DNA of 64,000 nucleotides, taken from positions 62,001 to 126,000 of the forward strand of contig JBKQHO010000066.1 of assembly GCA_052267165.1 (NCBI GenBank), in the 5' to 3' direction. Within the stretch, counting starts at the first letter, position 1. The number at the start of each line of letters is the position of its first letter. Under the pieces are notes generated by a model. It searched no databases. It had not been told where the DNA came from and worked only from the letters and a program-made list of their open reading frames with translations. The translations under genes and the position numbers were made by a program. Of this stretch, positions 38,594-46,892 are shown piece after piece. The stretch is from CAWICD01 sp052267165. Its GTDB lineage: Bacteria > Vulcanimicrobiota > Vulcanimicrobiia > Vulcanimicrobiales > Vulcanimicrobiaceae.

Positions 38594-39346
38594 ATGTCGC
38601 TAGAGTCTCTCCAGCGGAACTATCCTGATCATGCCGGATACCGTCACTTCCTGATAACGGACGTTACGCGGATGAATGCTGGCCAAGTGTGCGTCGCCAG
38701 TATCGACCTCCATACGAAGAAAATAGCTCGGCCTCTGCAATGGAATCACTCAAACTGGCCCGAGACCCTGGTGGAGGAGGGACTCACGCCAGGGCGGATT
38801 GTCCGGCAACGGATTCGCAAAGAGCAGAACCCTCAGGGCCTTCCACATGAGACGGAGGATGTTCAGCTCACCGATGACTTTCAAATTCTGGGGAAGTGTC
38901 TGGGAGAGCCGGAGCTGTTCGCGGTCCTACTTCCCATCGTTGACGCGTCGGTTGCAGCGATTTTCGGCGAAGCGCTCGTCGGGAGCAAATTCGTGCCGGA
39001 GCATTCCCGGGTCCGCTCCCTCGGGCGCGTTCGCGCCGACACAAGGTCAGTGACCGTCTATCTGGACCGTGACCGGCCGAGGATTGACTTCCGCGACGGG
39101 CAAACCAATTACGATGTTCCGGTCACGGACTTGAGGGTGAGGAGAGCCTTTGATGCGGGCGCGATTGAGCTGGTGGAGCGGGCGATCAGGACAGCCGCCG
39201 GCTGCGGCAGCGCGATGATCATCGGCCTAGGTCTGGCGCGGCCCTGGGCGGGTTCATCCAATGACTTCAGCCCGAAACGCTGCTATCTCCAGGCGAACGG
39301 CTTGATCTTTCCTTTCGAAGCGGGCTTGGCGCGTCGCCTTGCTTAG
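38594..39346 (+). CDS. Dual-OB-domain protein associated with DUF488
   Basis: A 250-aa protein with two beta-rich halves (VCVASIDLHTKKIARPLQWN, and VTVYLDRDRPRIDFRDGQTN) that match the dual OB domain described next to DUF488 genes. The final segment has a Gly-rich helix (TAAGCGSAMIIGLGLARPW). It probably binds nucleic acid. Its stop TAG is the last base before the inverted-repeat element at 39347-39508, which separates it from the two DUF488 genes. The likely original operon is dual-OB, DUF488, DUF488. Confidence 0.65.
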   Translation: MSLESLQRNYPDHAGYRHFLITDVTRMNAGQVCVASIDLHTKKIARPLQWNHSNWPETLVEEGLTPGRIVRQRIRKEQNPQGLPHETEDVQLTDDFQILGKCLGEPELFAVLLPIVDASVAAIFGEALVGSKFVPEHSRVRSLGRVRADTRSVTVYLDRDRPRIDFRDGQTNYDVPVTDLRVRRAFDAGAIELVERAIRTAAGCGSAMIIGLGLARPWAGSSNDFSPKRCYLQANGLIFPFEAGLARRLA

Positions 39347-39508
39347 CAGGGTGCGGAAAAACCCGCGCACCAGTCGCGACGTGGCTTTTCCGCCGGCTCT
39401 TCGTCGCCGCCTCGGTTACAATGCGCCTCGGCATTGCGTCCTCGGCGGCTCCTCGATCCGGCGGAAAATCCGCGCCGCTTTGTGGCACGGGGGTTTTTCC
39501 GCACCCTG
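39347..39508. repeat. Short inverted-repeat element, copy B
   Basis: About 162 bp with perfect terminal inverted repeats CAGGGTGCGGAAAAACCC at the left and, on the other strand, at the right, flanked on both sides by TTAG. The interior shares CTCGATCCGGCGGAAAA and CATTGCGTCCTCGGCGGCTC with copy A. It sits exactly after the dual-OB stop codon and 20 bases before the first DUF488 start. Confidence 0.78.
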
Positions 39509-39528
39509 TTAGCGAAACGCCCGGAGAA

Positions 39529-40143
39529 ATGCGCCGCTCGATTTATACGGTCGGCTACGGAAACCGACCGATCGATGAAGTCCTGTCTCTGATCGCTCAC
39601 TACGGCGTGCAGGTCGTCGCCGACGTCCGCTCGTGGCCCTATTCGGCCCGGTTTCCCGATTTCTCTCGAGAGGCGTTGAGCGCTCACCTCAAGCAGGCTT
39701 CAGTCATGTACGTCTTTCTGGGCGACGAGCTGGGCGCAAGGCCGACCGACCCCGATCTGTATGTGGCAGGTCGGGTTTCGTACGAGGCGATGGCGCGGTC
39801 CTCCGCGTTCCGCGGTGGTATCGAGAGAGTCGAGCTCGGAATCGAGAAATATCGCTGCGCGTTGCTTTGCGCCGAAAAGGATCCCTTGGATTGTCATCGC
39901 GCGGTCCTCATCGGACGGTGCCTGCAAAGCGAGGGAATCGAGGTTCAACATATCGATGCTTCCGGGGAGATCGAAGCGCAGGAGGCGCTAGAGTGGCGCT
40001 TGCTTCGGCGCTACAAGCTGGAACAGGTTCCACTGTTCGACTCGGTCTCGAGCAAAGCCGCAACTGACGAAGCCTATGCACGGCGCGGCAAAGAGCTGGC
40101 ATACGACATCGATGCCGCCTATCGTGCCAGGCGCGACGAATGA
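39529..40143 (+). CDS. DUF488-family protein 1
   Basis: A 204-aa protein of the DUF488 family (YTVGYGNRPIDEVLSLIAHY at the N terminus, VVADVRSWPYSARFPDFS with the conserved Asp-Val-Arg, and CAEKDPLDCHRAVLIGRCL with the Cys-His near residue 125). The family has an unproved enzymatic or nucleic-acid role. It has GGAG 4 bases before ATG 39529. Its stop overlaps the second copy (ATGA). Confidence 0.85.
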   Translation: MRRSIYTVGYGNRPIDEVLSLIAHYGVQVVADVRSWPYSARFPDFSREALSAHLKQASVMYVFLGDELGARPTDPDLYVAGRVSYEAMARSSAFRGGIERVELGIEKYRCALLCAEKDPLDCHRAVLIGRCLQSEGIEVQHIDASGEIEAQEALEWRLLRRYKLEQVPLFDSVSSKAATDEAYARRGKELAYDIDAAYRARRDE

Positions 40144-40583
40144 CGCTCTTTACCATCGGATTCACGCAAACGACGGCGCGCGGGTTCTTCGAGAGAATCA
40201 CAGCCGCGGGAGTTCGCATCGTCCTCGACACGCGCATCCATCGTGACAGTCAACTTTCCGGGTTCGCCAAGGCCGTGGATCTCGAGTACTTTCTTGCCGA
40301 ACTTAGCGGGAGCGCGTATCGCGCGGAGCCCATCTTCGCGCCGACGGCTGAGCTTCTCAAACAGTACCGGGACAAACAATTGAGCTGGAAGGAGTATGAG
40401 GAGCGATACCGCTTGCTCCTCTACGAGCGACATCCGAAAGACGTGCTGAAGCCAGAGGACCTGGACGGAGCATGCCTCTTGTGCTCCGAACACAAACCCG
40501 ACCTTTGCCATCGTCGACTCGCCGCCGAGTACCTGTGCGACGCTTACCGCGGCGCTAGCCCGTTCGAAATCGTTCACCTTTGA
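40140..40583 (+). CDS. DUF488-family protein 2
   Basis: A 147-aa, shorter DUF488 protein (FTIGFTQTTARGFFERI, IVLDTRIHRDSQLSGF, CSEHKPDLCHRRLAAEYL). The DVR motif is replaced by DTR, but the CSE..P..CHR motif is intact. It is coupled to the first by the ATGA overlap, and the two probably form a heterodimer or act in sequence. Its end overlaps the antisense DUF2075 remnant. Confidence 0.83.
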   Translation: MTLFTIGFTQTTARGFFERITAAGVRIVLDTRIHRDSQLSGFAKAVDLEYFLAELSGSAYRAEPIFAPTAELLKQYRDKQLSWKEYEERYRLLLYERHPKDVLKPEDLDGACLLCSEHKPDLCHRRLAAEYLCDAYRGASPFEIVHL

Positions 40584-40905
40584 GCCCGTTTGGGGCCAAG
40601 TTGCGTGCGCGCGGCGATCGAGAATCCGGCTCAACACGCCACTTTTGTTCGGAAGGCATGCGCGATCTTACGAACCGCTCCGTGGCTTTGTCCACGAAGT
40701 AGACGTAGCAGAGTTTCATGCTGCGAGTCAACAGAACGCGATAGGTGTTCTTGACGAAATCCGTAAAGTGCGGGCCGGCGCGCGCGACGACGTTATCGCT
40801 CGAAGCCGATGGAACTCCGACCCAGGCTTTCTCGGTCCAATCGTAACGGAGGTCTTCCGACGAGACGCCGACGTAGTCGAATTCGAAGCCTCTTAGAAAC
40901 GTTGC
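40558..40905 (-). pseudogene. C-terminal remnant of a DUF2075 ATPase/helicase
   Basis: The minus-strand frame reads RGFEFDYVGVSSEDLRYDW and VKNTYRVLLTRSMKLCYVYF, a match to the C-terminal end of DUF2075 (Schlafen-like) helicases. The Walker motifs and the rest of the protein are missing; upstream sequence turns into the membrane-protein gene in another frame. It is a decayed fragment of a defence-type protein. Confidence 0.65.
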
Positions 40906-40937
40906 GCCTTGGGAAGATCGAGGCCCAGGTCGCCGGC

Positions 40938-42137
40938 TCAGCGATAACTGAAGGGATCCTCGGGCGGCGACAAACGTTGCCAGCGCAGGACCGCCAATTC
41001 GGGGCCGGCGGCCGACCAGACGATCTTGCCGTTTGCTAGGAGCCACGTGCCGTCGGGGACGGGCAGCGGTTGCTGCGTGCATACGGCGACCGGAACTGCG
41101 TCGGCGCGGCAGCACGTGATCACGAACCGTTGCAGGATCGTCGACGAGCCGCTGCGGTACGATACGCCGGTGAACGTGATGCGTTCGCCGGGGAACGCGT
41201 CGCCGAGCGTCGTCTCGGTGGCGACGTAGGAGGGAGGTGGCGAGCCGAGGGCGAGCGCAGCGAGGAGCCCCGCGGGTACGAACCAACTCGACGGCGTGGC
41301 CGCCCTTGCGCTTCGGCCGCACACGACCGCAAGCGGCACGGCCGCTGCGACGACGGGAACGAAATGCGGCGAGACGAGGCCGGCCCCGCCGTGAAGGGCG
41401 AGGCCGCCACAGGCCGCCGCTAACAACGCGAGGGCGAAGTGTCCCTTGCCTTGGGGGCGCCCCGATGAGCGCGGCGAGGTTGGCGCGCGCGTCGAACGCG
41501 CGCTCGCGGTGAGTCCGGTCGCGGCGAGCCCGGGCGTGGTCAGTCCCGCCGTCAGTAAGACCGCCAGCGACGCCGCCGGCACGGCCGACCGCAGCGCGGC
41601 GGCGATGGCGATCGCCGCGCTTGTGCACGGGAGCAAGACCCCGACGAACCCGCCCGTAACGAGGCCGGCCACGATCGCGAGCGCCGGCGCGATGTAAGAC
41701 GAACCAGGCAACCGTAGGGCTTCGACCACCAGCGATGCAAGCGCCGCTCCCGACCCGATAACCAACAACTCATCGAGCGGCCCCGCTCCCATTTCCCCGT
41801 CGTGGCGCGACGGTCCGGATCGCATCGCCAGCAGAACGCCCGCGGCAAGACGCGCCAGCGCCACCCACGGTCCGAACGACAGCCAGCAGAGCGCCGTCGC
41901 CGGCAGGGACAGCGCCCCCGGGACACCCCGCACGCAGCCGCACGACGCCATTCCCACCAGCCAGCGCAGCGACGTTCCTCGGAGGAGGTGCGCGGCAAGA
42001 ACGAAGGGCGTCGCTTCGAACATGGTACCGGCCGCCGAGGCCAGCGCGCCCTGCAACGTTGCAGGCGTCACGATGGCGAGCACGCCTGCGACGGCGAGCA
42101 GGCGGACCGCGGGGCGGATTGCGCTCAGCTGAGGCAT
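40938..42137 (-). CDS. Fused YcgR-type permease and YcgQ/TIGR03943-like protein
   Basis: A 399-aa membrane protein with about nine hydrophobic segments over residues 8-300 (for example LLAVAGVLAIVTPATLQGAL, ALASLVVEAL), where MASCGCVRGVPGALSLPA resembles the CxC motif of UPF0718-type permeases. The C-terminal third contains FTGVSYRSGSS, RFVITCCRADAVPVAVCT and NGKIVWS, the TIGR03943 (YcgQ) signature. In Bacillus these are two separate genes; here they appear as one chain. The substrate is unknown. It is divergent from hisS. Confidence 0.68.
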   Translation of the reverse strand: MPQLSAIRPAVRLLAVAGVLAIVTPATLQGALASAAGTMFEATPFVLAAHLLRGTSLRWLVGMASCGCVRGVPGALSLPATALCWLSFGPWVALARLAAGVLLAMRSGPSRHDGEMGAGPLDELLVIGSGAALASLVVEALRLPGSSYIAPALAIVAGLVTGGFVGVLLPCTSAAIAIAAALRSAVPAASLAVLLTAGLTTPGLAATGLTASARSTRAPTSPRSSGRPQGKGHFALALLAAACGGLALHGGAGLVSPHFVPVVAAAVPLAVVCGRSARAATPSSWFVPAGLLAALALGSPPPSYVATETTLGDAFPGERITFTGVSYRSGSSTILQRFVITCCRADAVPVAVCTQQPLPVPDGTWLLANGKIVWSAAGPELAVLRWQRLSPPEDPFSYR

Positions 42138-42197
42138 GCCGGGCGTTCGCGAGACGGGCGAGCGGAGCTAGCCGGAAAATCGACTAAGAAGGACTCG

Positions 42198-43505
42198 ATG
42201 ACCAAGATCGCCGCCCCCCGGGGAACGGCAGACCTCTATCCCCCCGAGAGCGCGCGTTGGCAAGCCCTCGAGTCGCTCATCCCCCGGATCGCGCGCCGTT
42301 TCGGGTACGGCGAGATCCGCACGCCCATGTTCGAGGCGACCGAGCTGTTCGTGCGCGGCGTCGGTGAGACGACCGACGTCGTCGAAAAAGAGATGTATAC
42401 GTTCACCGACAAGGGCGGACGCAGCCTTACCTTGCGCCCCGAGTGGACGGCCCCGGTCGTGCGTGCCATGCTCGAGCACAACCTCTTCACCCTCGGGCCG
42501 CAGCGGCTGTATTACATCGGTCCGTTCTTCCGCTACGAGCGTCCGCAAGCGGGGCGCTACCGTCAGGCCAATCAGTTCGGCGTCGAGTGTTTCGGCTTCG
42601 CCGAAGCCGAGGCCGACGTCGAGGTCATCCAGATCGCCCACGAGCTGCTCACCGCCCACCGCATCCCCGGTGTCATGCTGCACGTGAACTCGATCGGCGA
42701 CACCTGCTGCCGTCCGCGCTACCGGCAGGCGCTGCTCGACTATTTCCGGCCGCACCTCGCGGGGCTGTCGGCCGATTCACAGCGCCGGCTCGAACGCAAT
42801 CCGCTGCGCGTCCTCGACAGCAAAGCGCCCGAAGATCAGGCGCTGGTCGCGGGCGCACCGACCTTCCTCGACATGCTCTGCGAAGCGTGTTCGGCGCATT
42901 TCGCGCGCGTCAAGACGCTGCTCGACGCGGTCGGCATCCCGTATCGCGTCCAGCCGCGTTTGGTGCGCGGCTTCGACTATTACACGCGGACCGTCTTCGA
43001 GTTCATCTCCGATGCGCTGGGCGCGCAGAGCACCGTGTGCGGCGGCGGCCGCTACGACGATCTCGTGCGCTCGCTCGGCGGCCCGGCGACGCCCGCGGTC
43101 GGCTTCGGCCTCGGCATCGAGCGCTTTCTGATGGTGCTGGAGAAGAGCGGCGTCGAAGCGGCGCCGCCGGCGGCCGGCATCGCGGTCATCGCACTCGGCC
43201 CGGATGCGCGCGACCGCATCGTGCCGCTGGTCGCGGAGCTGCGTCGCGCCAGCGGCGACGTGCCGATCGTGGTCGACTATCACGAGGGCAAGATCGGCGC
43301 GCACTTCAAGCGCGCCGAGCGCGCCCGCGCGCGGGCGGCGGTGATCCTCGGCGACGACGAGCTCGCGCAGGACCAAATCGTCGTGCGCGACATGCTCGCG
43401 CGCACGCAGGAACGGCTCGCGCTCGACGGGCGGCTGGCCGACGCGATCTTGAGCTGGTATGCGGCCCTGCCCTTGGCCGAGACCGCCATCCGGGAGGCCG
43501 TATGA
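42198..43505 (+). CDS. hisS: Histidyl-tRNA synthetase
   Basis: A 435-aa class II aminoacyl-tRNA synthetase. Motif 1 region RFGYGEIRTPMFE, motif 2 FFRYERPQAGRYRQANQFGVE, the His-binding loops VRGFDYYTRTVFEF and CGGGRYDDLV, motif 3 PAVGFGLGIERF, and the C-terminal anticodon-binding domain (IVVDYHEGKIGAHFKRAER) are all present. ATG 42198 follows AGAAGGAC. It begins the LPS/heptose operon, and its stop overlaps the accB start (ATGA). Confidence 0.95.
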   Translation: MTKIAAPRGTADLYPPESARWQALESLIPRIARRFGYGEIRTPMFEATELFVRGVGETTDVVEKEMYTFTDKGGRSLTLRPEWTAPVVRAMLEHNLFTLGPQRLYYIGPFFRYERPQAGRYRQANQFGVECFGFAEAEADVEVIQIAHELLTAHRIPGVMLHVNSIGDTCCRPRYRQALLDYFRPHLAGLSADSQRRLERNPLRVLDSKAPEDQALVAGAPTFLDMLCEACSAHFARVKTLLDAVGIPYRVQPRLVRGFDYYTRTVFEFISDALGAQSTVCGGGRYDDLVRSLGGPATPAVGFGLGIERFLMVLEKSGVEAAPPAAGIAVIALGPDARDRIVPLVAELRRASGDVPIVVDYHEGKIGAHFKRAERARARAAVILGDDELAQDQIVVRDMLARTQERLALDGRLADAILSWYAALPLAETAIREAV

Positions 43506-43948
43506 GAAGCGAACGCGACGCGCTCGGCAGGATGCTCGACATCATGCGCGAGCACGACCTCGACGCGCTCACCGTGCGCGTGGGCAAGTCGACCTACGAG
43601 CTCGTCCGGCGCGCGGAAGCTCCGCTGGCGTTCGGGGTCGTCGGGTCCGAGAATGCGGCACAGCAAGCGGCCGGCCCACCGGCGCTGCACGGGCAGCACG
43701 CGGGAGCGCACTACAAGAAGGTCACGGCTCCCATCATCGGCGTGTTCTACACCGCGCCGGCGCCGGGCGCCGAACCGTTCGTCGAGGTGGGATCGGAGGT
43801 CGAAGTCGGCCAAGTGCTCTGCATTCTCGAAGCCATGAAGTTGATGAACGAGATCACGAGTGACTACGCGGGCACCGTCCAGCGCATTCTTCCGGGGAAC
43901 GGGGCGCTCGTGTCGCTTGGTGAGGAGCTATTTTGGATCGAACCGTAG
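43502..43948 (+). CDS. accB: Biotin carboxyl carrier protein of acetyl-CoA carboxylase
   Basis: A 148-aa BCCP. Residues 70-148 are a biotinyl domain with the biotinylated lysine in ILEAMKLMNEI, preceded by VTAPIIGVFYTAPAPGAEPF as in AccB. The N-terminal 60 residues (MLDIMREHDLDALTVRVGKS, TYELVRR) are the usual E-x-x-L-x-E interaction region. accC is not adjacent. The start overlaps hisS by 4 bases and the end overlaps gmhA by 16. Confidence 0.92.
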   Translation: MRSERDALGRMLDIMREHDLDALTVRVGKSTYELVRRAEAPLAFGVVGSENAAQQAAGPPALHGQHAGAHYKKVTAPIIGVFYTAPAPGAEPFVEVGSEVEVGQVLCILEAMKLMNEITSDYAGTVQRILPGNGALVSLGEELFWIEP

Positions 43949-44532
43949 CCTCGAGCGCGCGCCGCACCTTTCGTGAGATGCTCGACGACCGCCGCGGTCT
44001 GCTCGATGCCGACCGCTACGAAGCGGTCGTCGAACGCATCGCGCGCACGCTGATCGCCGCCTTCAACGCGGGCCGCAAAGTGCTGTGGTGCGGCAACGGC
44101 GGGAGCGCCGCCGACGCGCAGCATCTCGCGGCCGAGTTCAGCGGACGGTTCCTGCGCGAGCGGCGGGGCCTGCCCTCGGAAGCGCTTTCGGTCAACACGT
44201 CGGCGCTGACGGCGATCGCCAACGACTACGGTTACGACCGCGTCTTCGAGCGCCAAGTCGAGGCCTTCGTCCTGCCGGGCGACGTGCTGATCGGCATCAC
44301 CACCAGCGGCAACTCGAAGAACATCGTGTTCGCGCTCGAAGAAGCGAAGAAGCACGGCGCGACGACGATCGCCTTCACGGGGAACGGCGGCGGCAAGGTC
44401 GCGGAGATCGCCGACATCGCGCTCGTCGGTCCCGACGGCTATTCGGCGCTCGTCCAGGAAGTCCACATCACGCTCGGCCACATCATCTGCGACCTCGTCG
44501 AGCAATCCCTCTTCCTGCGCGACGAGGAATAG
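43933..44532 (+). CDS. gmhA: Sedoheptulose-7-phosphate isomerase
   Basis: A 199-aa SIS-domain enzyme that converts sedoheptulose 7-phosphate to D-glycero-D-manno-heptose 7-phosphate, step 1 of ADP-heptose synthesis. LWCGNGGSAADAQHLAAEFS and LIGITTSGNSKNIVFALEEA are the sugar-phosphate loops, and QEVHITLGHIICDLVE supplies the catalytic His. TTG 43933 is used as start inside the accB end. Confidence 0.94.
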   Translation: MDRTVASSARRTFREMLDDRRGLLDADRYEAVVERIARTLIAAFNAGRKVLWCGNGGSAADAQHLAAEFSGRFLRERRGLPSEALSVNTSALTAIANDYGYDRVFERQVEAFVLPGDVLIGITTSGNSKNIVFALEEAKKHGATTIAFTGNGGGKVAEIADIALVGPDGYSALVQEVHITLGHIICDLVEQSLFLRDEE

Positions 44533-44536
44533 GCTC

Positions 44537-44899
44537 GTGCTCGCGCTTTTGCTGCTCGCCTTTGGCGCGACGGTTGCCGCCGCGCCGGCCGTGCCCGTGA
44601 AGGTCGCGCCGGTCGCGGCCGGTGGGTCGTGCGTCACCAAGCTGGTCGACCTGCACAAGGGGAGCGGCGACAAGCTCTTCACCTCGCGCTATTCGTTCGA
44701 CGGCGCCTGGGCGCTGGGCACCTGGAGCGCCGGGAGCGTGAAGGGGCAGTCGCTCTGGCAGCGGCGCGGCGAGGCCTGGTGCAAGGTCGTGGGCGGCTCC
44801 GCGCTCGACGCTACCGACATTCAGGGCTACGGCGTGCCGTCCGGCGTCGCGCACCATCTCAGCACGTTGCAGCCGCCGACCCGGATTCGCGGCCATTAA
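44537..44899 (+). CDS. Secreted small protein
   Basis: A 120-aa protein with a signal peptide (MLALLLLAFGATVAAAPA, cleaved near residue 16). The mature part has two cysteines (GGSCVTKL, EAWCKVVGG) that could form one disulfide. I recognise no family. It lies between gmhA and gmhB in an otherwise pathway-specific operon, which suggests a link to the envelope. GTG 44537 is 5 bases after gmhA; its TAA overlaps the inferred ATT start of gmhB. Confidence 0.65.
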   Translation: MLALLLLAFGATVAAAPAVPVKVAPVAAGGSCVTKLVDLHKGSGDKLFTSRYSFDGAWALGTWSAGSVKGQSLWQRRGEAWCKVVGGSALDATDIQGYGVPSGVAHHLSTLQPPTRIRGH

Positions 44900-45419
44900 C
44901 AAACCGGCGGCGTTTCTGGACCGCGACGGCACGCTGATGGAAGACTCGGGCTTCATCGGCGATCCGGCTGCGGTGCTCGTGCTCGACGGCGTCGTCGATG
45001 CGCTGCGCCTGCTGGCGGACGCGGGCTTCGAGCGCATCGTCGTCACCAATCAGTCCGGCGTCGCGCGAGGCTATTTTGCCGATGCCGACGTCGAGCGCGT
45101 CAACGCCGAGCTCGCGAGCCGGCTCGCGAAGGCCGGCGCGACGATCGACGCCTTCTACTATTGCGCGCACCTCGAGGCGTGCGATTGCCGTAAGCCGCAT
45201 CCCGGATTGGTGCGGCGCGCGGAGCTCGAGCGCAAGCTCGACCTCGCGCGCAGCGTCGTCTTCGGCGACCGCGGCAGCGACATCCGGCTGGCGCACAACG
45301 TCGGCATTCCGGGCATTCTGGTCAACGAGCTGCCCGGCTACGACGGTCCGCCGCCCCTCTACCGTGCGCGCACGCTGCTCGAGGGCGTGCGCTTTTTTCT
45401 GGAGCGCGTCCATGCCTGA
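44895..45419 (+). CDS. gmhB: D,D-heptose-1,7-bisphosphate 7-phosphatase (ATT start)
   Basis: A 174-aa HAD phosphatase for step 3 of ADP-heptose synthesis. Motif I is AAFLDRDGTLMED, motif II VTNQSGVARGYF, the zinc-binding loop CAHLEACDCRKPHPG, and motif III with FGDRGSDIRLAHN. The first ATG (44937) would cut off the catalytic DRDGT, so the start must be upstream. The only codon available after the frame opens near the preceding gene is ATT 44895, which overlaps the upstream TAA (CATTAAC). A non-canonical start is inferred. Confidence 0.9.
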   Translation: MNKPAAFLDRDGTLMEDSGFIGDPAAVLVLDGVVDALRLLADAGFERIVVTNQSGVARGYFADADVERVNAELASRLAKAGATIDAFYYCAHLEACDCRKPHPGLVRRAELERKLDLARSVVFGDRGSDIRLAHNVGIPGILVNELPGYDGPPPLYRARTLLEGVRFFLERVHA

Positions 45420-46395
45420 GGTTCTCGCCGCGCCGAACGCGCGCGCACTCTTCGAACGGATGCGCAACAAGCGCATCCTGGTCGTCGGCGACGTGATGCT
45501 CGACGAATGGGTTTGGGGCAGCGTCTCGCGCATCTCGCCCGAGGCACCCGTCCCCGTCGTCGCGGTCGACAACCACTCGTTCACGCTGGGCGGCGCCGGC
45601 AACGTCGCGAACAACCTGCGTGCGATCGGAGCGACCGTCTCGTTCGCGGGCGCCGTCGGCGACGACGCGGCGGGCCAGCGCGTGCTCGAGCTCTTCGACG
45701 AGATCGAGGTCGAGCGTTCGGGCGCGATCGCCGTCTCGGACCGGCCCACGACGCGCAAGACGCGCATCGTCGCGCACAATCAGCAAGTCGTCCGGGCCGA
45801 CTGGGAATCCTCGGAGCCGTTGCTCGCCGAGGACCTCGTTCGGGTGCACGAGGCCGTCGTGCGGCTCGCGCCGCAGCACGACGCGGTCGTGCTCTCCGAT
45901 TACGCCAAAGGCTTGTTCGCGCGCGAGCTGGTCGAAGCGGCGCAGGGCGCCGAGGTCGTGACCGCCGACCCCAAGCCGAAGAACCTCGCGCTGTTCGCCG
46001 GCGTCACCTGCGTAGCGCCCAACGCGCAGGAAGCTGCGCTCGCGACCGGCATCGCGATCAAGGATGAAGCCTCGCTCGACCGCGCGGGGACGGCGCTGCT
46101 CGAGAAGCTGGGCTGCCGCTACGTCGTCATCACGCGCGGTGAGAAAGGCATGGCGCTCTTTGGAGCGGCCGGGGAGCGGCTGCGCATCCCTTCGGTCGCG
46201 CGCGCCGTGTTCGACGTCAGCGGCGCGGGTGACACGGTCATCGCGGTGCTCACGCTCGCGCTCGCCGCCGGTGCCGAGATCGGTCAGGCGGTGCAGCTCG
46301 CGAACTTCGCCGCCGGCGCCGTCGTCGAGAAGCTCGGCACCGCGACCGCTTCGCCCGAGGAGATCCTCGAGTTCGTGGGGGCGGAGACGGAATGA
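45412..46395 (+). CDS. rfaE1: D-glycero-beta-D-manno-heptose-7-phosphate kinase
   Basis: A 327-aa PfkB-family kinase for step 2, forming heptose 1,7-bisphosphate. RILVVGDVMLDEWVWGSVSR, LGGAGNVANNL, VVLSDYAKG, and the C-terminal anion hole DVSGAGDTVIAVL with the catalytic Asp are typical of the HldE kinase domain. It is separate from the adenylyltransferase here, as in many non-enterics. ATG 45412 overlaps gmhB by 8 bases. Confidence 0.93.
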   Translation: MPEVLAAPNARALFERMRNKRILVVGDVMLDEWVWGSVSRISPEAPVPVVAVDNHSFTLGGAGNVANNLRAIGATVSFAGAVGDDAAGQRVLELFDEIEVERSGAIAVSDRPTTRKTRIVAHNQQVVRADWESSEPLLAEDLVRVHEAVVRLAPQHDAVVLSDYAKGLFARELVEAAQGAEVVTADPKPKNLALFAGVTCVAPNAQEAALATGIAIKDEASLDRAGTALLEKLGCRYVVITRGEKGMALFGAAGERLRIPSVARAVFDVSGAGDTVIAVLTLALAAGAEIGQAVQLANFAAGAVVEKLGTATASPEEILEFVGAETE

Positions 46396-46886
46396 CGCGG
46401 AGCTCCGCGGCCCCGGTCCTCGAGCTCGAGGCGGCGGTCGCATGGCGCGAAGAGCAGCGGGCTCGCGGCCGGACCGTCGTCTTCACCAACGGCGTCTTCG
46501 ACATCGTGCACGCGGGGCACGTGGCGTATCTCGAATGGGCACGCGCGCAGGGTGACGCGCTGATCGTCGGGCTCAACTCCGACGAATCCGTAAGCGCCCT
46601 CAAAGGACCGGAACGTCCGCTCGTTCCGTTCCCCGACCGCGCGGCCGTGCTGGCCGGCTTGCGCAGCGTCGACGCGGTCGTCGGCTTTTGGGAGCGCACG
46701 CCGGAGGCGCTGCTCGAACGCATTCGCCCGAGCGTCCACGTCAAGAGCGCGCAGTACCGTCTCGAGGATCTGCCCGAGCGCATCGTCGTGCTGCAAAACG
46801 GCGGCGAGATCAGGCTTGCGCCCCACCAGGCCGGCAAGAGCACGACCGACATCGTGGGCGAGATCCTGCGCCGGTACGGAGGGTAG
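46392..46886 (+). CDS. rfaE2: Heptose-1-phosphate adenylyltransferase
   Basis: A 164-aa cytidylyltransferase-fold enzyme for step 4, ADP transfer. VVFTNGVFDIVHAGHVAYLE contains the HxGH motif; GLNSDESVSALKGPERP and DRAAVLAGLRSVDAVV follow, and a C-terminal GKSTTDIVGEILRRY takes the place of the usual ISTT motif. The N terminus is about 30 residues longer than the minimal domain. ATGA overlap with rfaE1. Confidence 0.93.
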   Translation: MTRSSAAPVLELEAAVAWREEQRARGRTVVFTNGVFDIVHAGHVAYLEWARAQGDALIVGLNSDESVSALKGPERPLVPFPDRAAVLAGLRSVDAVVGFWERTPEALLERIRPSVHVKSAQYRLEDLPERIVVLQNGGEIRLAPHQAGKSTTDIVGEILRRYGG

Positions 46887-46892
46887 TGCCCG

